Source: a virus. From it: a stretch of DNA of 33,585 nucleotides. The translations under genes were made by a program, and so were the position numbers. The notes beneath the pieces are model-generated. The model made no database searches. It was not told where the DNA came from and saw only the letters and a list, made by a program, of their open reading frames with translations. Below are positions 12,542 through 20,249 of this stretch, one piece after another. Within the stretch, counting starts at the first letter, position 1. Each line of letters starts with the position of its first letter. The DNA lies in IMG/VR virus record IMGVR_UViG_3300020469_000140, positions 1-33,585 of that record. One strand, written 5' to 3'.

Positions 12542-13881
12542 GTATTTTATCTAGAGAAGGATCAGTACTAGATGTAAGAGGTAGTAGCGCAATTTCTTTA
12601 GATGTTGATGAACTTTTAGAAAAAATAAGAAATGATCTCCATGAACCTCAAAGAGAATTTTTTGATAATAGCAATACTGAAATACTGGGATTGTCTGCTG
12701 GTTATGGTGCAGGGAAAACTAGAGCGCTATGTGCTGTTTGTGTGAAACTTGCAGCACTTAATGTAGGATTTACTGGTGCAGTTATGGAGCCAACTGGACC
12801 ATTAATTAGAGATATATGGCAAGCTGATTTTGAGCAGTTCTTGGAATATTACGAAATACCTTACACGTTTAGAGCTAGTCCGTTACCTGAGTACGTATTG
12901 CATCTTCCAAAAGGTGATACGAAAATACTATGTAGAAGTTTTGAAAACTGGTCTAGGATAATTGGTCTAAATCTGGCTTTTGTGTTAGCTGATGAAATCG
13001 ATACAGTAGCGCCATCTGTTTGTGATAGAGCCTTTCCTAAGATACTAGGTAGGCTCAGATCTGGAAATGTAAGACAGTTTTGTGCAGCAAGTACACCAGA
13101 GGGTTTCAGATGGATGTGGAATACCTTTGGTTCTGAAGCTGCTCAGGAAAGGGGCGACAGAAAACTAATACGCATGAGAACGCAAGATAACCCACATTTA
13201 CCAGATGACTTTATTGAACGTATGCAAGCAAACTATGACCCTAGTATGTTGCAAGCCTACCTCAACGGAGAGTTCGTCAATCTCACAACAGGGCAAGTTT
13301 ACGATAGGTTCAAAAGAGAAAATAATGTAATAACTGCAAAACCTGATATTGGACTTGACCCATTGCGTATAGGTTTAGATTTCAACATTGGAAACATGAA
13401 CGCTGTAATAGGCATTGTTCAAGATCAAAAATTGTTAATATTTGATGAGATTAGTGGCTCTCACGATACAGACTCTATTGCTCAAGAGATCAAATCCAGA
13501 TACCCTATGAACAAGATTTACATTTACCCAGATGCTAGTGGAGGCAACAGAAGTACTAATGCAAGTCAAACAGACATTCAAATTCTTGAAAGCTATGGGT
13601 TCAGCAATCAAAGCCCGCGTTCAAACCCGCCAGTTAGAGACAGGATCTCTGCCGTACAGGCTTTACTATGTAACGGCAAAGGGGAAAGCCGTTTTCAAAT
13701 CCATGCCAGTTGCAGAAAGCTAATTGAATCTATGGAACTTCAGTCATATACAGAAAAAGGAGAGCCAGATAAAGAGTCTGGTTATGACCATATGGCTGAC
13801 GCTGTAGGGTATTTAATATGGCGAGAGTTTAACCCATTATTTGCTCGTGCGGGCAGACCTACAGGGATTAGAATATATTAA
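12538..13881 (+). CDS. Terminase large subunit
   Basis: 447 aa. The ATPase domain has Walker A SAGYGAGKTR at 53-62 and Walker B LAFVLADEID at 146-155. CAASTPEGFRWMW at 182-194 is the coupling motif. The RNase H-like nuclease domain has GLDFNIGNMNAVIG at 279-292 (Asp281), IYPDASGG at 329-336 and YDHMADAVGYLIW at 416-428. This enzyme cuts concatemers and pumps DNA into the prohead through the portal. It lies directly after the small subunit and before the portal gene. The 63-aa frame inside it at 13532 is a shadow. Confidence 0.92.
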   Translation: MSILSREGSVLDVRGSSAISLDVDELLEKIRNDLHEPQREFFDNSNTEILGLSAGYGAGKTRALCAVCVKLAALNVGFTGAVMEPTGPLIRDIWQADFEQFLEYYEIPYTFRASPLPEYVLHLPKGDTKILCRSFENWSRIIGLNLAFVLADEIDTVAPSVCDRAFPKILGRLRSGNVRQFCAASTPEGFRWMWNTFGSEAAQERGDRKLIRMRTQDNPHLPDDFIERMQANYDPSMLQAYLNGEFVNLTTGQVYDRFKRENNVITAKPDIGLDPLRIGLDFNIGNMNAVIGIVQDQKLLIFDEISGSHDTDSIAQEIKSRYPMNKIYIYPDASGGNRSTNASQTDIQILESYGFSNQSPRSNPPVRDRISAVQALLCNGKGESRFQIHASCRKLIESMELQSYTEKGEPDKESGYDHMADAVGYLIWREFNPLFARAGRPTGIRIY

Positions 13882-13907
13882 GAACATGGTACTATTGAGG
13901 CAAAACT

Positions 13908-15332
13908 GTGTATAGCTCACTAAATATCTACAATCAACCGATAACTGTAGCTCCTACAACAGTAGCTAGTCCTAATGCGGCATATCAAAGAATGTCTCAA
14001 TTTTGGGATTTGATTATAGATTTAAAAGAAGGTACATACAAAATTAGAAGCGAACATAGAAAATATTTACCACAGGAAGCAAGAGAAACAGACGATAGTT
14101 ATGACGTAAGACTTAGTAGGTCAACAGTAGTACCATATTTACAGCGTATAGAAAAAATGTTATCAGGAATGCTGGTAAGAAAGCCAGTAAGACTTGATGA
14201 CGTATCTGACTTAGTAAGAGAGCAACTATTCGATGTAGATTTAGAGGGTAATGATCTCAATGTTTGGCTTTATCAAACTGCAAGAGCAGCTATTAGCTTT
14301 GGTCATGTAGGAATATTAGTAGATGCTCCGAAAGATGGCGATAAAACAAGGCCATATTGGGTAACTTATACACCGAAAGATATATTAGGTTTTAGGTCTG
14401 AGATTATAGATGGCTCAAGACAGCTTACACAGGTAAGACTAATAGAACAAGTTGTTGAACCTGATGGCAAATATGGTGACAAGATTATAAAACAGATCAG
14501 GGTACTAGAAAGAGGTAGGTACGAAATTCATAGAAAAGATGAAAAAAAAGGAGATTATAAGTTATTTGATGAAGGTGAAATGAGTCTTAAGGATAAGATT
14601 CCTTTTGCTATTGCCTATTCAAATAGAGTTGGTTACTACGAAAGCCGCAGCCCGCTGTATGACATTGCAGAACTAAATCTCAAGCACTACCAGATACAGA
14701 GTGATCTTTTTAATATTTTACACATAAGTGCAGTGCCTAATTTAGTTGTTTATGGTTATCCAAATGCAGACGAAATAACAACAGGCCCTAATGAAGCGTT
14801 GTCATTACCACCTGAGTCAAGGATGGAATATGTATCGCCAGCAGCCGATAGCTATGATGCACAATTCAAACTACTAGATGAATTAAAAGAACAAATAAAC
14901 ACACTATCATTAGCCGCAGTACTTGGACAAAAGTTAGTAGGAGAAACAGCAGAGGCTAAAAGGATAGATAGATCACAGAATGACAGCACAATGATGGTGA
15001 TAGCACAGCAGATGCAAGATTTAATTGATAACTGCCTTAAATTTCATAGTGAATATTTGAATGAACCTAATGCTGGCAGTAGTTTTGTTAATAGAGATTT
15101 TGTAAGTGCAAGATTAGAACCACAGGAAATATCAAGTTTACTTACATTGTTTACTGCTGGAACTATTAGTCAGGAAACATTGTTAAATCAATTATCTGCT
15201 GGTGAAATTCTTGGTGATGACTTTGACGTAGAAGAGGAAATAGAAAGTACACAGAAGGGAGGGCTAACAGAAATTGATCCACCGATGGAACCAGAGCCAG
15301 AAGATGAGGAGGAGAAAGAGGGGGAAGAATGA
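13908..15332 (+). CDS. Portal protein (DUF4055-like)
   Basis: 474 aa with a GTG start at 13908 and GAGG about ten bases upstream. Core features: an N-terminal helix region, the PYLQRIEKMLSGMLVRKPV motif, a beta-rich wing (PYWVTYTPKDILGF, IKQIRVLERGRYEIH) and SPLYDIAELNLKHYQIQSD, then the long crown helix and a very acidic C-terminus (PMEPEPEDEEEKEGEE). It forms the dodecameric DNA channel at one capsid vertex. Position between TerL and the MuF protein is standard. Confidence 0.87.
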   Translation: MYSSLNIYNQPITVAPTTVASPNAAYQRMSQFWDLIIDLKEGTYKIRSEHRKYLPQEARETDDSYDVRLSRSTVVPYLQRIEKMLSGMLVRKPVRLDDVSDLVREQLFDVDLEGNDLNVWLYQTARAAISFGHVGILVDAPKDGDKTRPYWVTYTPKDILGFRSEIIDGSRQLTQVRLIEQVVEPDGKYGDKIIKQIRVLERGRYEIHRKDEKKGDYKLFDEGEMSLKDKIPFAIAYSNRVGYYESRSPLYDIAELNLKHYQIQSDLFNILHISAVPNLVVYGYPNADEITTGPNEALSLPPESRMEYVSPAADSYDAQFKLLDELKEQINTLSLAAVLGQKLVGETAEAKRIDRSQNDSTMMVIAQQMQDLIDNCLKFHSEYLNEPNAGSSFVNRDFVSARLEPQEISSLLTLFTAGTISQETLLNQLSAGEILGDDFDVEEEIESTQKGGLTEIDPPMEPEPEDEEEKEGEE

Positions 15333-15335
15333 TAA

Positions 15336-17612
15336 ATGAGTATTCCAGAGGTATTTTTTAGGGAAACTATTGACCTAAATAGATATAGTAATGCTGTTGC
15401 TAATAAATTTGTAGAAAACTATGTTCAAGTAATTTATGATGCTGCCGAGCAACTAGTTAAATTAGATATAAGACAAAAAGCAGCCCCAGCGGGTGTAGTT
15501 ATAGCACCACAGACAAGAAATAGACTGAGATCAATAATTGCACAATCGAAAGCAAGTATGGATAGATGGTCTAAAGATACTACCAAGCAGATGATAAAGG
15601 AGTTAGAAGGTTTAGCAAAAATTCAAACAGGATTTATAGAGGGTGAATTACAAAAGGCTGTTAAATCTGGCAATATCCCGATTAATTCAGTAGCTGTTAA
15701 CCAAAGGTATGCAACTTCTTTTGTTAAGACAGATCCCACGAAGGTCAACATATTTACCAGTAAACAATTCACTGAAGATGATTTTATTAAGTTTGGTTCG
15801 GGTAAGTTTGAGCTAACTGCAAGGCAAGGTGCAATGATGACATTGCCTAATGGAGATACAGTACAAAAAGCTTTTAGAGGTATAGCGGCAAGAAACCAAG
15901 AATTATTAGCAAGAACTATTAGGGCTGGTGTTTTTAGTGGAGAATCAACAAGTCAAATAGCAAGAAAATTAGTAGGAAAATTAAATTTCGAAGATACTCT
16001 TAAAGCTGGCGGCCAAGCCAAATTAGCAACACATCAAATAAAAACAATCGTAAGAACTTCTGTTAATCAAGTACAGAACCAAGCTTCACAATCTGTATAT
16101 GCAGCAAATAGTAAAGTAGCACCTAAATATGAATATGTTGCAACCCTAGATAGTAAAACAAGTTCAATTTGTCAAAGGTTAGACGGCCAAAAGTTCACGT
16201 ACAACAAAGGTCCAACACCACCACAGCATTTCAACTGCAGATCTACAACTGTTCCTGTTGTTGATTACGAAGGCTTGAGTAAACGTCAAGGTTTTGAAGG
16301 TTTAACAGAACCGCCAGTAGGAAAGGTAGTTAGCAGACCTAGTGCAACTGGTAGAGTCCCACAGGGAACACAATATGGTGATTGGTTACTGCAACAAGAT
16401 AAAAAACTACAAATTAAGACTCTAGGTACTGACAGAAAAGTTAATGCCTTTAAGAAATTAGCTAAAAAGGAAGGTTCAGGGCATTCAGCGTTAAGAAAGA
16501 TGATACGGAATGACGGAACAGAACTACCACTCGATAAGTTAGAAAAATTATATAGCAAGCCTAGTGCTGTTAAGAAAGTAGCAACAAAAGTAGCCGCACC
16601 TGTGACGAAATCACCGAAGATTAAGACATCACCAGCTTTTTCAACTGAAGGTGTCGATACATGGCTTACTAAAAACAAATTTGGCAATATTCAAGAGTTT
16701 ACAGAGGACAGCTTAGACAGTATGGAAAGTTTAGGCGGTTTGACAGAGAAAAATATCAAGAAGATGAGAACATTTATGAAAAAAGGTAATGTTGTTAATC
16801 AATTCAATATGAAATACGAAAAAACTAAGAATTTTAGTGATTTAAGACAGAGATTCTTGACAGGAGAAAATTTAAAAGCTTTTGAAAAATCAAATGAAAC
16901 TGTTGTGAAAAGATTCCAATACATTAATAAACTAGATTCTAAAGATTTATCTTCTAACACCAAAGATTGGAAAGTAATTTGGAATGGTAGGGGCAATATG
17001 GGAATGGGTTCTCAAAAAGATTTATTTGAAAGAAATATAAATTTGCTAAAACAAGGCAAAATGCTAGATTCAGGTTTCCAGAAAAGAGTAGTAAATAATT
17101 TATTTGGTAATGCTAGTGGCAGTGCTAATGGATATACGATTATGAACTCTGGAATGGTTCATACAAGATTAAGAGATGGTGCAAGAAAAATTACTGTCTC
17201 ATCTGCAAAAAAAATAAAGAAGAGTGCAGCTCAAACTTTAGAAACTAACTTCAAATTTAGCAAATTTAAAGGTACAGCTTACGAAAGATACAGGCAAGGA
17301 ATTAAGGAAGGTGTAAGTGAGGTATGGTCAAACTCACACCCTATGGATGCCAGTATTGATTGGTTCTCTACATTAGTGCATGAAATGGGTCATCAAGTTC
17401 ATTACCAAGCAGGTGCAGGTAATTTAGGAAGACAGTTTATGAAGCTAAAAGGTATGAAATTCCCTACTGAATACAGTCGTAAAAATGCTTTGGAACAATT
17501 TGCAGAATCTTTCACTCAGTATATTTTTAACCCAGAAGGGTTGCAAAAAAATGCTCCTCGTCTGTATAACTGGGTAGAACAAACATTAGATCAAGCAATT
17601 AAAAACACATGA
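15336..17612 (+). CDS. MuF-type head morphogenesis protein fused to a zinc metallopeptidase
   Basis: 758 aa, much longer than a plain SPP1 gp7/Mu F protein. The N-terminal 170 residues are helical. The MuF domain is at about 235-305: IVRTSVNQVQNQASQSVY, then YEYVATLDSKTSSICQRLDG and PPQHFNCRSTTVPV. A Lys/Ser linker spans about 310-440. The C-terminal domain holds LVHEMGHQVHYQ at 680-691, with His682, Glu683 and His686 as an HExxH zinc site, and LEQFAESFTQY at 719-729, whose acidic residues could give the third ligand. MuF proteins are carried in the capsid, and fusions to enzymes or toxins are known. This one may be an injected or maturation protease. No scaffold or coat cleavage site was identified. 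Confidence 0.82.
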   Translation: MSIPEVFFRETIDLNRYSNAVANKFVENYVQVIYDAAEQLVKLDIRQKAAPAGVVIAPQTRNRLRSIIAQSKASMDRWSKDTTKQMIKELEGLAKIQTGFIEGELQKAVKSGNIPINSVAVNQRYATSFVKTDPTKVNIFTSKQFTEDDFIKFGSGKFELTARQGAMMTLPNGDTVQKAFRGIAARNQELLARTIRAGVFSGESTSQIARKLVGKLNFEDTLKAGGQAKLATHQIKTIVRTSVNQVQNQASQSVYAANSKVAPKYEYVATLDSKTSSICQRLDGQKFTYNKGPTPPQHFNCRSTTVPVVDYEGLSKRQGFEGLTEPPVGKVVSRPSATGRVPQGTQYGDWLLQQDKKLQIKTLGTDRKVNAFKKLAKKEGSGHSALRKMIRNDGTELPLDKLEKLYSKPSAVKKVATKVAAPVTKSPKIKTSPAFSTEGVDTWLTKNKFGNIQEFTEDSLDSMESLGGLTEKNIKKMRTFMKKGNVVNQFNMKYEKTKNFSDLRQRFLTGENLKAFEKSNETVVKRFQYINKLDSKDLSSNTKDWKVIWNGRGNMGMGSQKDLFERNINLLKQGKMLDSGFQKRVVNNLFGNASGSANGYTIMNSGMVHTRLRDGARKITVSSAKKIKKSAAQTLETNFKFSKFKGTAYERYRQGIKEGVSEVWSNSHPMDASIDWFSTLVHEMGHQVHYQAGAGNLGRQFMKLKGMKFPTEYSRKNALEQFAESFTQYIFNPEGLQKNAPRLYNWVEQTLDQAIKNT

Positions 17613-17803
17613 CACCAACAGAAGCACTAATACTATCAAGAGAGTTTCCTAAAAACAGAACAGTACCAAAGCGTATCTTTGAATCTATGGAAAAGGCTAG
17701 AGGAGACAATAGGAAAAAGTTTGAACAGATTGTTGAAGGTTTATTTATTGACTGCAAGGCAGACGAAGATTTTATTTTGCTAAACAAATATTTTGGAGAA
17801 TAA
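17609..17803 (+). CDS. Small hypothetical protein, 64 aa
   Basis: Starts inside the MuF stop (ATGA). Basic first half (REFPKNRTVPKRIFESMEK), helical and acidic second half (EQIVEGLFIDCKADEDF). Stop overlaps the next ATG (TAATG). No family recognised. It begins a run of very small genes between the MuF and Mom-like genes. Confidence 0.55.
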   Translation: MTPTEALILSREFPKNRTVPKRIFESMEKARGDNRKKFEQIVEGLFIDCKADEDFILLNKYFGE

Positions 17804-17934
17804 TGCCAATAAAAAAAGGTAAATCACAAAAAATTATCTCTGCTAACATTAGTATGTTGATGAAAGAAGGCAAAACATTAAAGCAAGCACAGGCAATAGC
17901 TTTAACAACTGCTAAAAAACGTAAAAGGAAGTAA
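17803..17934 (+). CDS. Small lysine-rich protein, 43 aa
   Basis: Found by hand: ATG 17803 to TAA 17932-17934. Sequence blocks: MPIKKGKSQKIISANISMLM, then KEGKTLKQAQAIALTTAKKR. The pattern KGKSQK..S.NI...M..G...KQA.AIAL..A recalls a small protein seen in many phage head regions, probably a DNA binder. About a quarter of the residues are Lys. TAATG coupling to the upstream gene supports expression. Confidence 0.6.
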   Translation: MPIKKGKSQKIISANISMLMKEGKTLKQAQAIALTTAKKRKRK

Positions 17935-17959
17935 GATATATTCAGCTACTTATTTTCCT

Positions 17960-18013
17960 ATGTACGGCACACCTAAGAAAAAAAAGAAAGTTAAGAAAGG
18001 AGGAAAAAAATAG
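17960..18013 (+). CDS. Possible 17-aa lysine-rich peptide
   Basis: ATG 17960 to TAG 18011-18013; sequence MYGTPKKKKKVKKGGKK. Nine of seventeen residues are Lys, and the stop overlaps the next start (TAGTG), which argues for real translation. It may bind packaged DNA. It is short enough that chance cannot be excluded. Confidence 0.4.
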   Translation: MYGTPKKKKKVKKGGKK

Positions 18014-18120
18014 TGGGTTATACATTTAAAGTTCAGACTTATGATGAGTCGAAACCAAAGGCTGAAAACTGTGAAGTAAAGCCAAAAACTTCTAAGAAAA
18101 AAACTAAAAACTTAAAATGA
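18013..18120 (+). CDS. Small basic protein, 35 aa
   Basis: GTG 18013 to TGA 18118-18120, coupled on both sides (TAGTG and ATGA). Reads GYTFKVQTYDESKPKAENCE followed by a Lys/Thr tail (KPKTSKKKTKNLK). The first half could be one beta-hairpin. No family recognised. Confidence 0.5.
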   Translation: MGYTFKVQTYDESKPKAENCEVKPKTSKKKTKNLK

Positions 18121-18347
18121 AAAAAGGTTCTAGAGTCAGTTGGGTTTACGCTGGTAAACGTACTTTTGGTAAAGTTGTTAGCGCAAATGCTGGAACTAGA
18201 GCCAAGATAAAAACAGCTAGTGGCGGACAAGTCACAAGAGTAGGAAGTAAAGATGACCCTATTGTTAAGATAATTTCTGACTCTACTGGCAATGCAGTAT
18301 TAAAGAAAAGATCTGAATTAAGAGCAGCACCTCCAAAGAAAAAGTGA
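18117..18347 (+). CDS. Small Tudor/SH3-like protein (HVA1/DUF2945-like)
   Basis: 76 aa. RVSWVYAGKRTFGKVVSANA and AKIKTASGGQVTRVGSKDDP have the strand pattern of the hypervirulence-associated (HVA1) Tudor-like domain, in which a G-x-x-V-x-W core binds peptides or nucleic acid. The end is basic (AAPPKKK). ATGA start overlap. Assignment is tentative because the domain is short. Confidence 0.55.
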   Translation: MKKGSRVSWVYAGKRTFGKVVSANAGTRAKIKTASGGQVTRVGSKDDPIVKIISDSTGNAVLKKRSELRAAPPKKK

Positions 18348-18499
18348 AGCTAACTACCAGACAGAAGAATACACTTGCAAAACATCAAAAGGCTCATGGT
18401 CATAGCAAGACTCATATGGATTTTATGAAACGCAAGATGAGAGAAGGAGTTTCATTTACTGAAGCACACAATATGGCAATGAAGAGGAAGGGGAAATAG
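18344..18499 (+). CDS. Small basic protein, 51 aa
   Basis: Found by hand: GTG 18344 (inside the upstream TGA as GTGA) to TAG 18497-18499. Sequence blocks: KLTTRQKNTLAKHQKAHGHS, then KTHMDFMKRKMREGVSFTEA and HNMAMKRKGK. The pattern KLT.RQ..TL.KH...H.K.HM..M...M..G.SF..AH..AM is one I recognise from many marine phage head operons. Seven His and many Lys suggest a DNA- or metal-binding role in the capsid. Confidence 0.65.
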   Translation: MKLTTRQKNTLAKHQKAHGHSKTHMDFMKRKMREGVSFTEAHNMAMKRKGK

Positions 18500-18500
18500 T

Positions 18501-19193
18501 ATGCAAAAAGCTTTATTTGATTTAACAGAAAAAGATATTGACCTTAAAAAAGTTGATATAAATGAGTTTGTTGTTAAACCTGTAACAATTCAACAAGTAA
18601 AAAGTTTTGTTGAGAAATGGCACTATTCAAAAAATATAAATGGGCTAAATATTTCTCATGTTTTTGGACTTTTCTATAAAGAGTATTTAATAGGTGCAAT
18701 TATTTATGGCTCTTTGTCTATGGCTAATACATGGCAAAAGTATGGAACAGATGAAACAGAAGTAGTTGAACTTAAAAGGTTATGTTGTATTGATGCAACA
18801 AAGAAAAACACAGAGAGTTTTTTTATTGCAAAAACAATTAAATTTTTAAAAAAATATAGCAATTACAAAACTATTGTTTCTTACGCAGACCCGTATTTCA
18901 ATCATCAAGGGACAATTTATAAAGCTTCAAATTTTACACATGAAGGATTTACAGCAAAAAGCAAAGTAATTTTGTATAAAAATAAAATCTACCATGATAA
19001 AACAATTAGATCAGTTGATGACCAAAAAAGATTAAAGCCTTTTACCTATCAAATCAAAGAAGCTTTGCAGTTAGGACAAGCAACTTACATTAATAAGCCA
19101 CCTAAACACATATATTGCTATGAGATAAAAAGAAGAAACAATGATTTACCGCAAGCAAAAAGTCGAGAATATAATCAAATGAGCTTAGTTTGA
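18501..19193 (+). CDS. Mom-like GNAT-fold DNA modification protein
   Basis: 230 aa. VKSFVEKWHYSK at 33-44 (His41-Tyr42), VFGLFYKEYLIGAIIYG at 54-70, VVELKRLCCIDATKKNTESF at 88-107 and VSYADPYFNHQGTIYKASNF at 126-145 follow the order of Mu Mom-type proteins. In Mu, Mom turns adenine into N6-(carbamoylmethyl)adenine and protects DNA from restriction. The WHYS and S-x-A-D-P...H-x-G-x-I-Y-x-A-x-N-F boxes are the most telling. The gene is one base after the upstream stop, sits between small head genes, and is visibly more AT-rich than its neighbours (long A/T runs), as expected for an acquired cargo gene. A plain acetyltransferase is the alternative. Confidence 0.66.
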   Translation: MQKALFDLTEKDIDLKKVDINEFVVKPVTIQQVKSFVEKWHYSKNINGLNISHVFGLFYKEYLIGAIIYGSLSMANTWQKYGTDETEVVELKRLCCIDATKKNTESFFIAKTIKFLKKYSNYKTIVSYADPYFNHQGTIYKASNFTHEGFTAKSKVILYKNKIYHDKTIRSVDDQKRLKPFTYQIKEALQLGQATYINKPPKHIYCYEIKRRNNDLPQAKSREYNQMSLV

Positions 19194-19194
19194 T

Positions 19195-19473
19195 ATGAGC
19201 ATAAAAAAAGGTGGCCATACTTTTGAAGGTCTTAATAAACCAATAAAAACACCAAGTCATAAGTCTGGTAAAGCTGGTGCTGTTGTTGTCAAAATCAATG
19301 GAAGAGAAAAGCTTATAAGGTTTGGTATGCAGGGAGCAAGTACTAAGCCACCAAGAAAGGGAGAGTCAGAGGCAGACAAGGCAAAAAGGCGATCATTTAA
19401 GGCTCGTCATGCTAAAAATATTGCAAGAGGCAAAGTAAGTGCGGCATACTGGGCTGACAAAACTCGTTGGTAG
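19195..19473 (+). CDS. Small basic phage head-region protein, 92 aa
   Basis: ATG 19195, one base after the Mom-like stop. N-terminal half is beta-like (GAVVVKINGREKLIRFGMQG). The C-terminal half is AKRRSFKARHAKNIARGKVS and AAYWADKTRW. The S-F-K-x-R-H-x-K-N-I-x-x-G-K-x-S-A-A-Y-W-x-x-K ending is common in phage genomes, usually annotated only as conserved phage protein. Its basic, aromatic end suggests DNA or capsid binding. Confidence 0.65.
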   Translation: MSIKKGGHTFEGLNKPIKTPSHKSGKAGAVVVKINGREKLIRFGMQGASTKPPRKGESEADKAKRRSFKARHAKNIARGKVSAAYWADKTRW

Positions 19474-19509
19474 GTTATTATTTATATTAATTATTGTTAA
19501 AATTTATTT

Positions 19510-20181
19510 ATGGCTGACGAACCAATCAAACCAAATTCACCTGTTGATACAGCAGCGTTAATGGCAGAAGTTGAATCACTCAGGAAAAGTAAAGCTGAAT
19601 TATTAGATGATTACAAAAAAGCTAAAGAAGCTGCAAAGGCAGTACCACCTAATGTTGACGTAGACGCATTGATTGCATATAAACAAAAGAAAGAACAAGA
19701 AGAGCTAGAGGCAAAGGGCAGATATGATGAGGCGATAGCAAAACAGGCTCAACAATACAGAGATGCAGAAGAAGCAAAAAACAAAAAGATACTAGAACTA
19801 GAAGCTAAACAAAGACAGTTAGAAGTTGAAGCCCCAGCAGTAACAGCCCTTGCTGATGTTGTTCACGATCCCCAATATGTATTGAGTCGCATTAGCAAGG
19901 ATCAATTATCTAGAGAACCAAACGGAACTGTAGTTGTAGTTGATGGCTATAACAGAACACCTGTGAAAGATTGGGCTATGTCAAATATGCCTCAATGGGT
20001 ACAAAAAAACCCAAGACCTCAAGGCGGTGGAGCTACTACTACAAAAGTACAGACTGAAACAGTAATAGCTGGAGACAAAAACCCATTTGCACCTGATTCA
20101 TTCAACCTTACAGAGCAGAGTAGATTATTTAGAACAGATATAAATAAATATAATATGCTCAAAAACGCAGTTAGCGGTTAA
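19510..20181 (+). CDS. Scaffolding protein
   Basis: 223 aa. Most of the N-terminal two thirds is coiled-coil (VESLRKSKAELLDDYKKAKE, KKEQEELEAKGRYDEAIAKQ, ILELEAKQRQLEVEAPA). A Pro/Gly/Thr linker (NPRPQGGGATTTKVQ) leads to a short end (FNLTEQSRLFRTD). Position directly before the major capsid gene and the long helical rod are the classic scaffold features. The upstream 36 bases are almost pure A/T with no Shine-Dalgarno site. Confidence 0.8.
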   Translation: MADEPIKPNSPVDTAALMAEVESLRKSKAELLDDYKKAKEAAKAVPPNVDVDALIAYKQKKEQEELEAKGRYDEAIAKQAQQYRDAEEAKNKKILELEAKQRQLEVEAPAVTALADVVHDPQYVLSRISKDQLSREPNGTVVVVDGYNRTPVKDWAMSNMPQWVQKNPRPQGGGATTTKVQTETVIAGDKNPFAPDSFNLTEQSRLFRTDINKYNMLKNAVSG

Positions 20182-20249
20182 TATAGAAGCAACGTGGTTG
20201 TGCTACGTCAGGGGTTGTGCCTCGAAGTGAACATATTTATTAAATTTTC
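20182..20249 (+). promoter_or_regulatory. Leader of the capsid gene
   Basis: 68 bases with an eight-base direct repeat GGTTGTGC (20196-20203 and 20213-20220), then an AT-rich stretch ATATTTATTAAATTTTC reaching the ATG at 20250. There is no Shine-Dalgarno sequence. TTGTGC (20215-20220) with TATTAA (20238-20243) at 17-base spacing is a weak promoter-like pair. Role is unproven. Confidence 0.35.
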
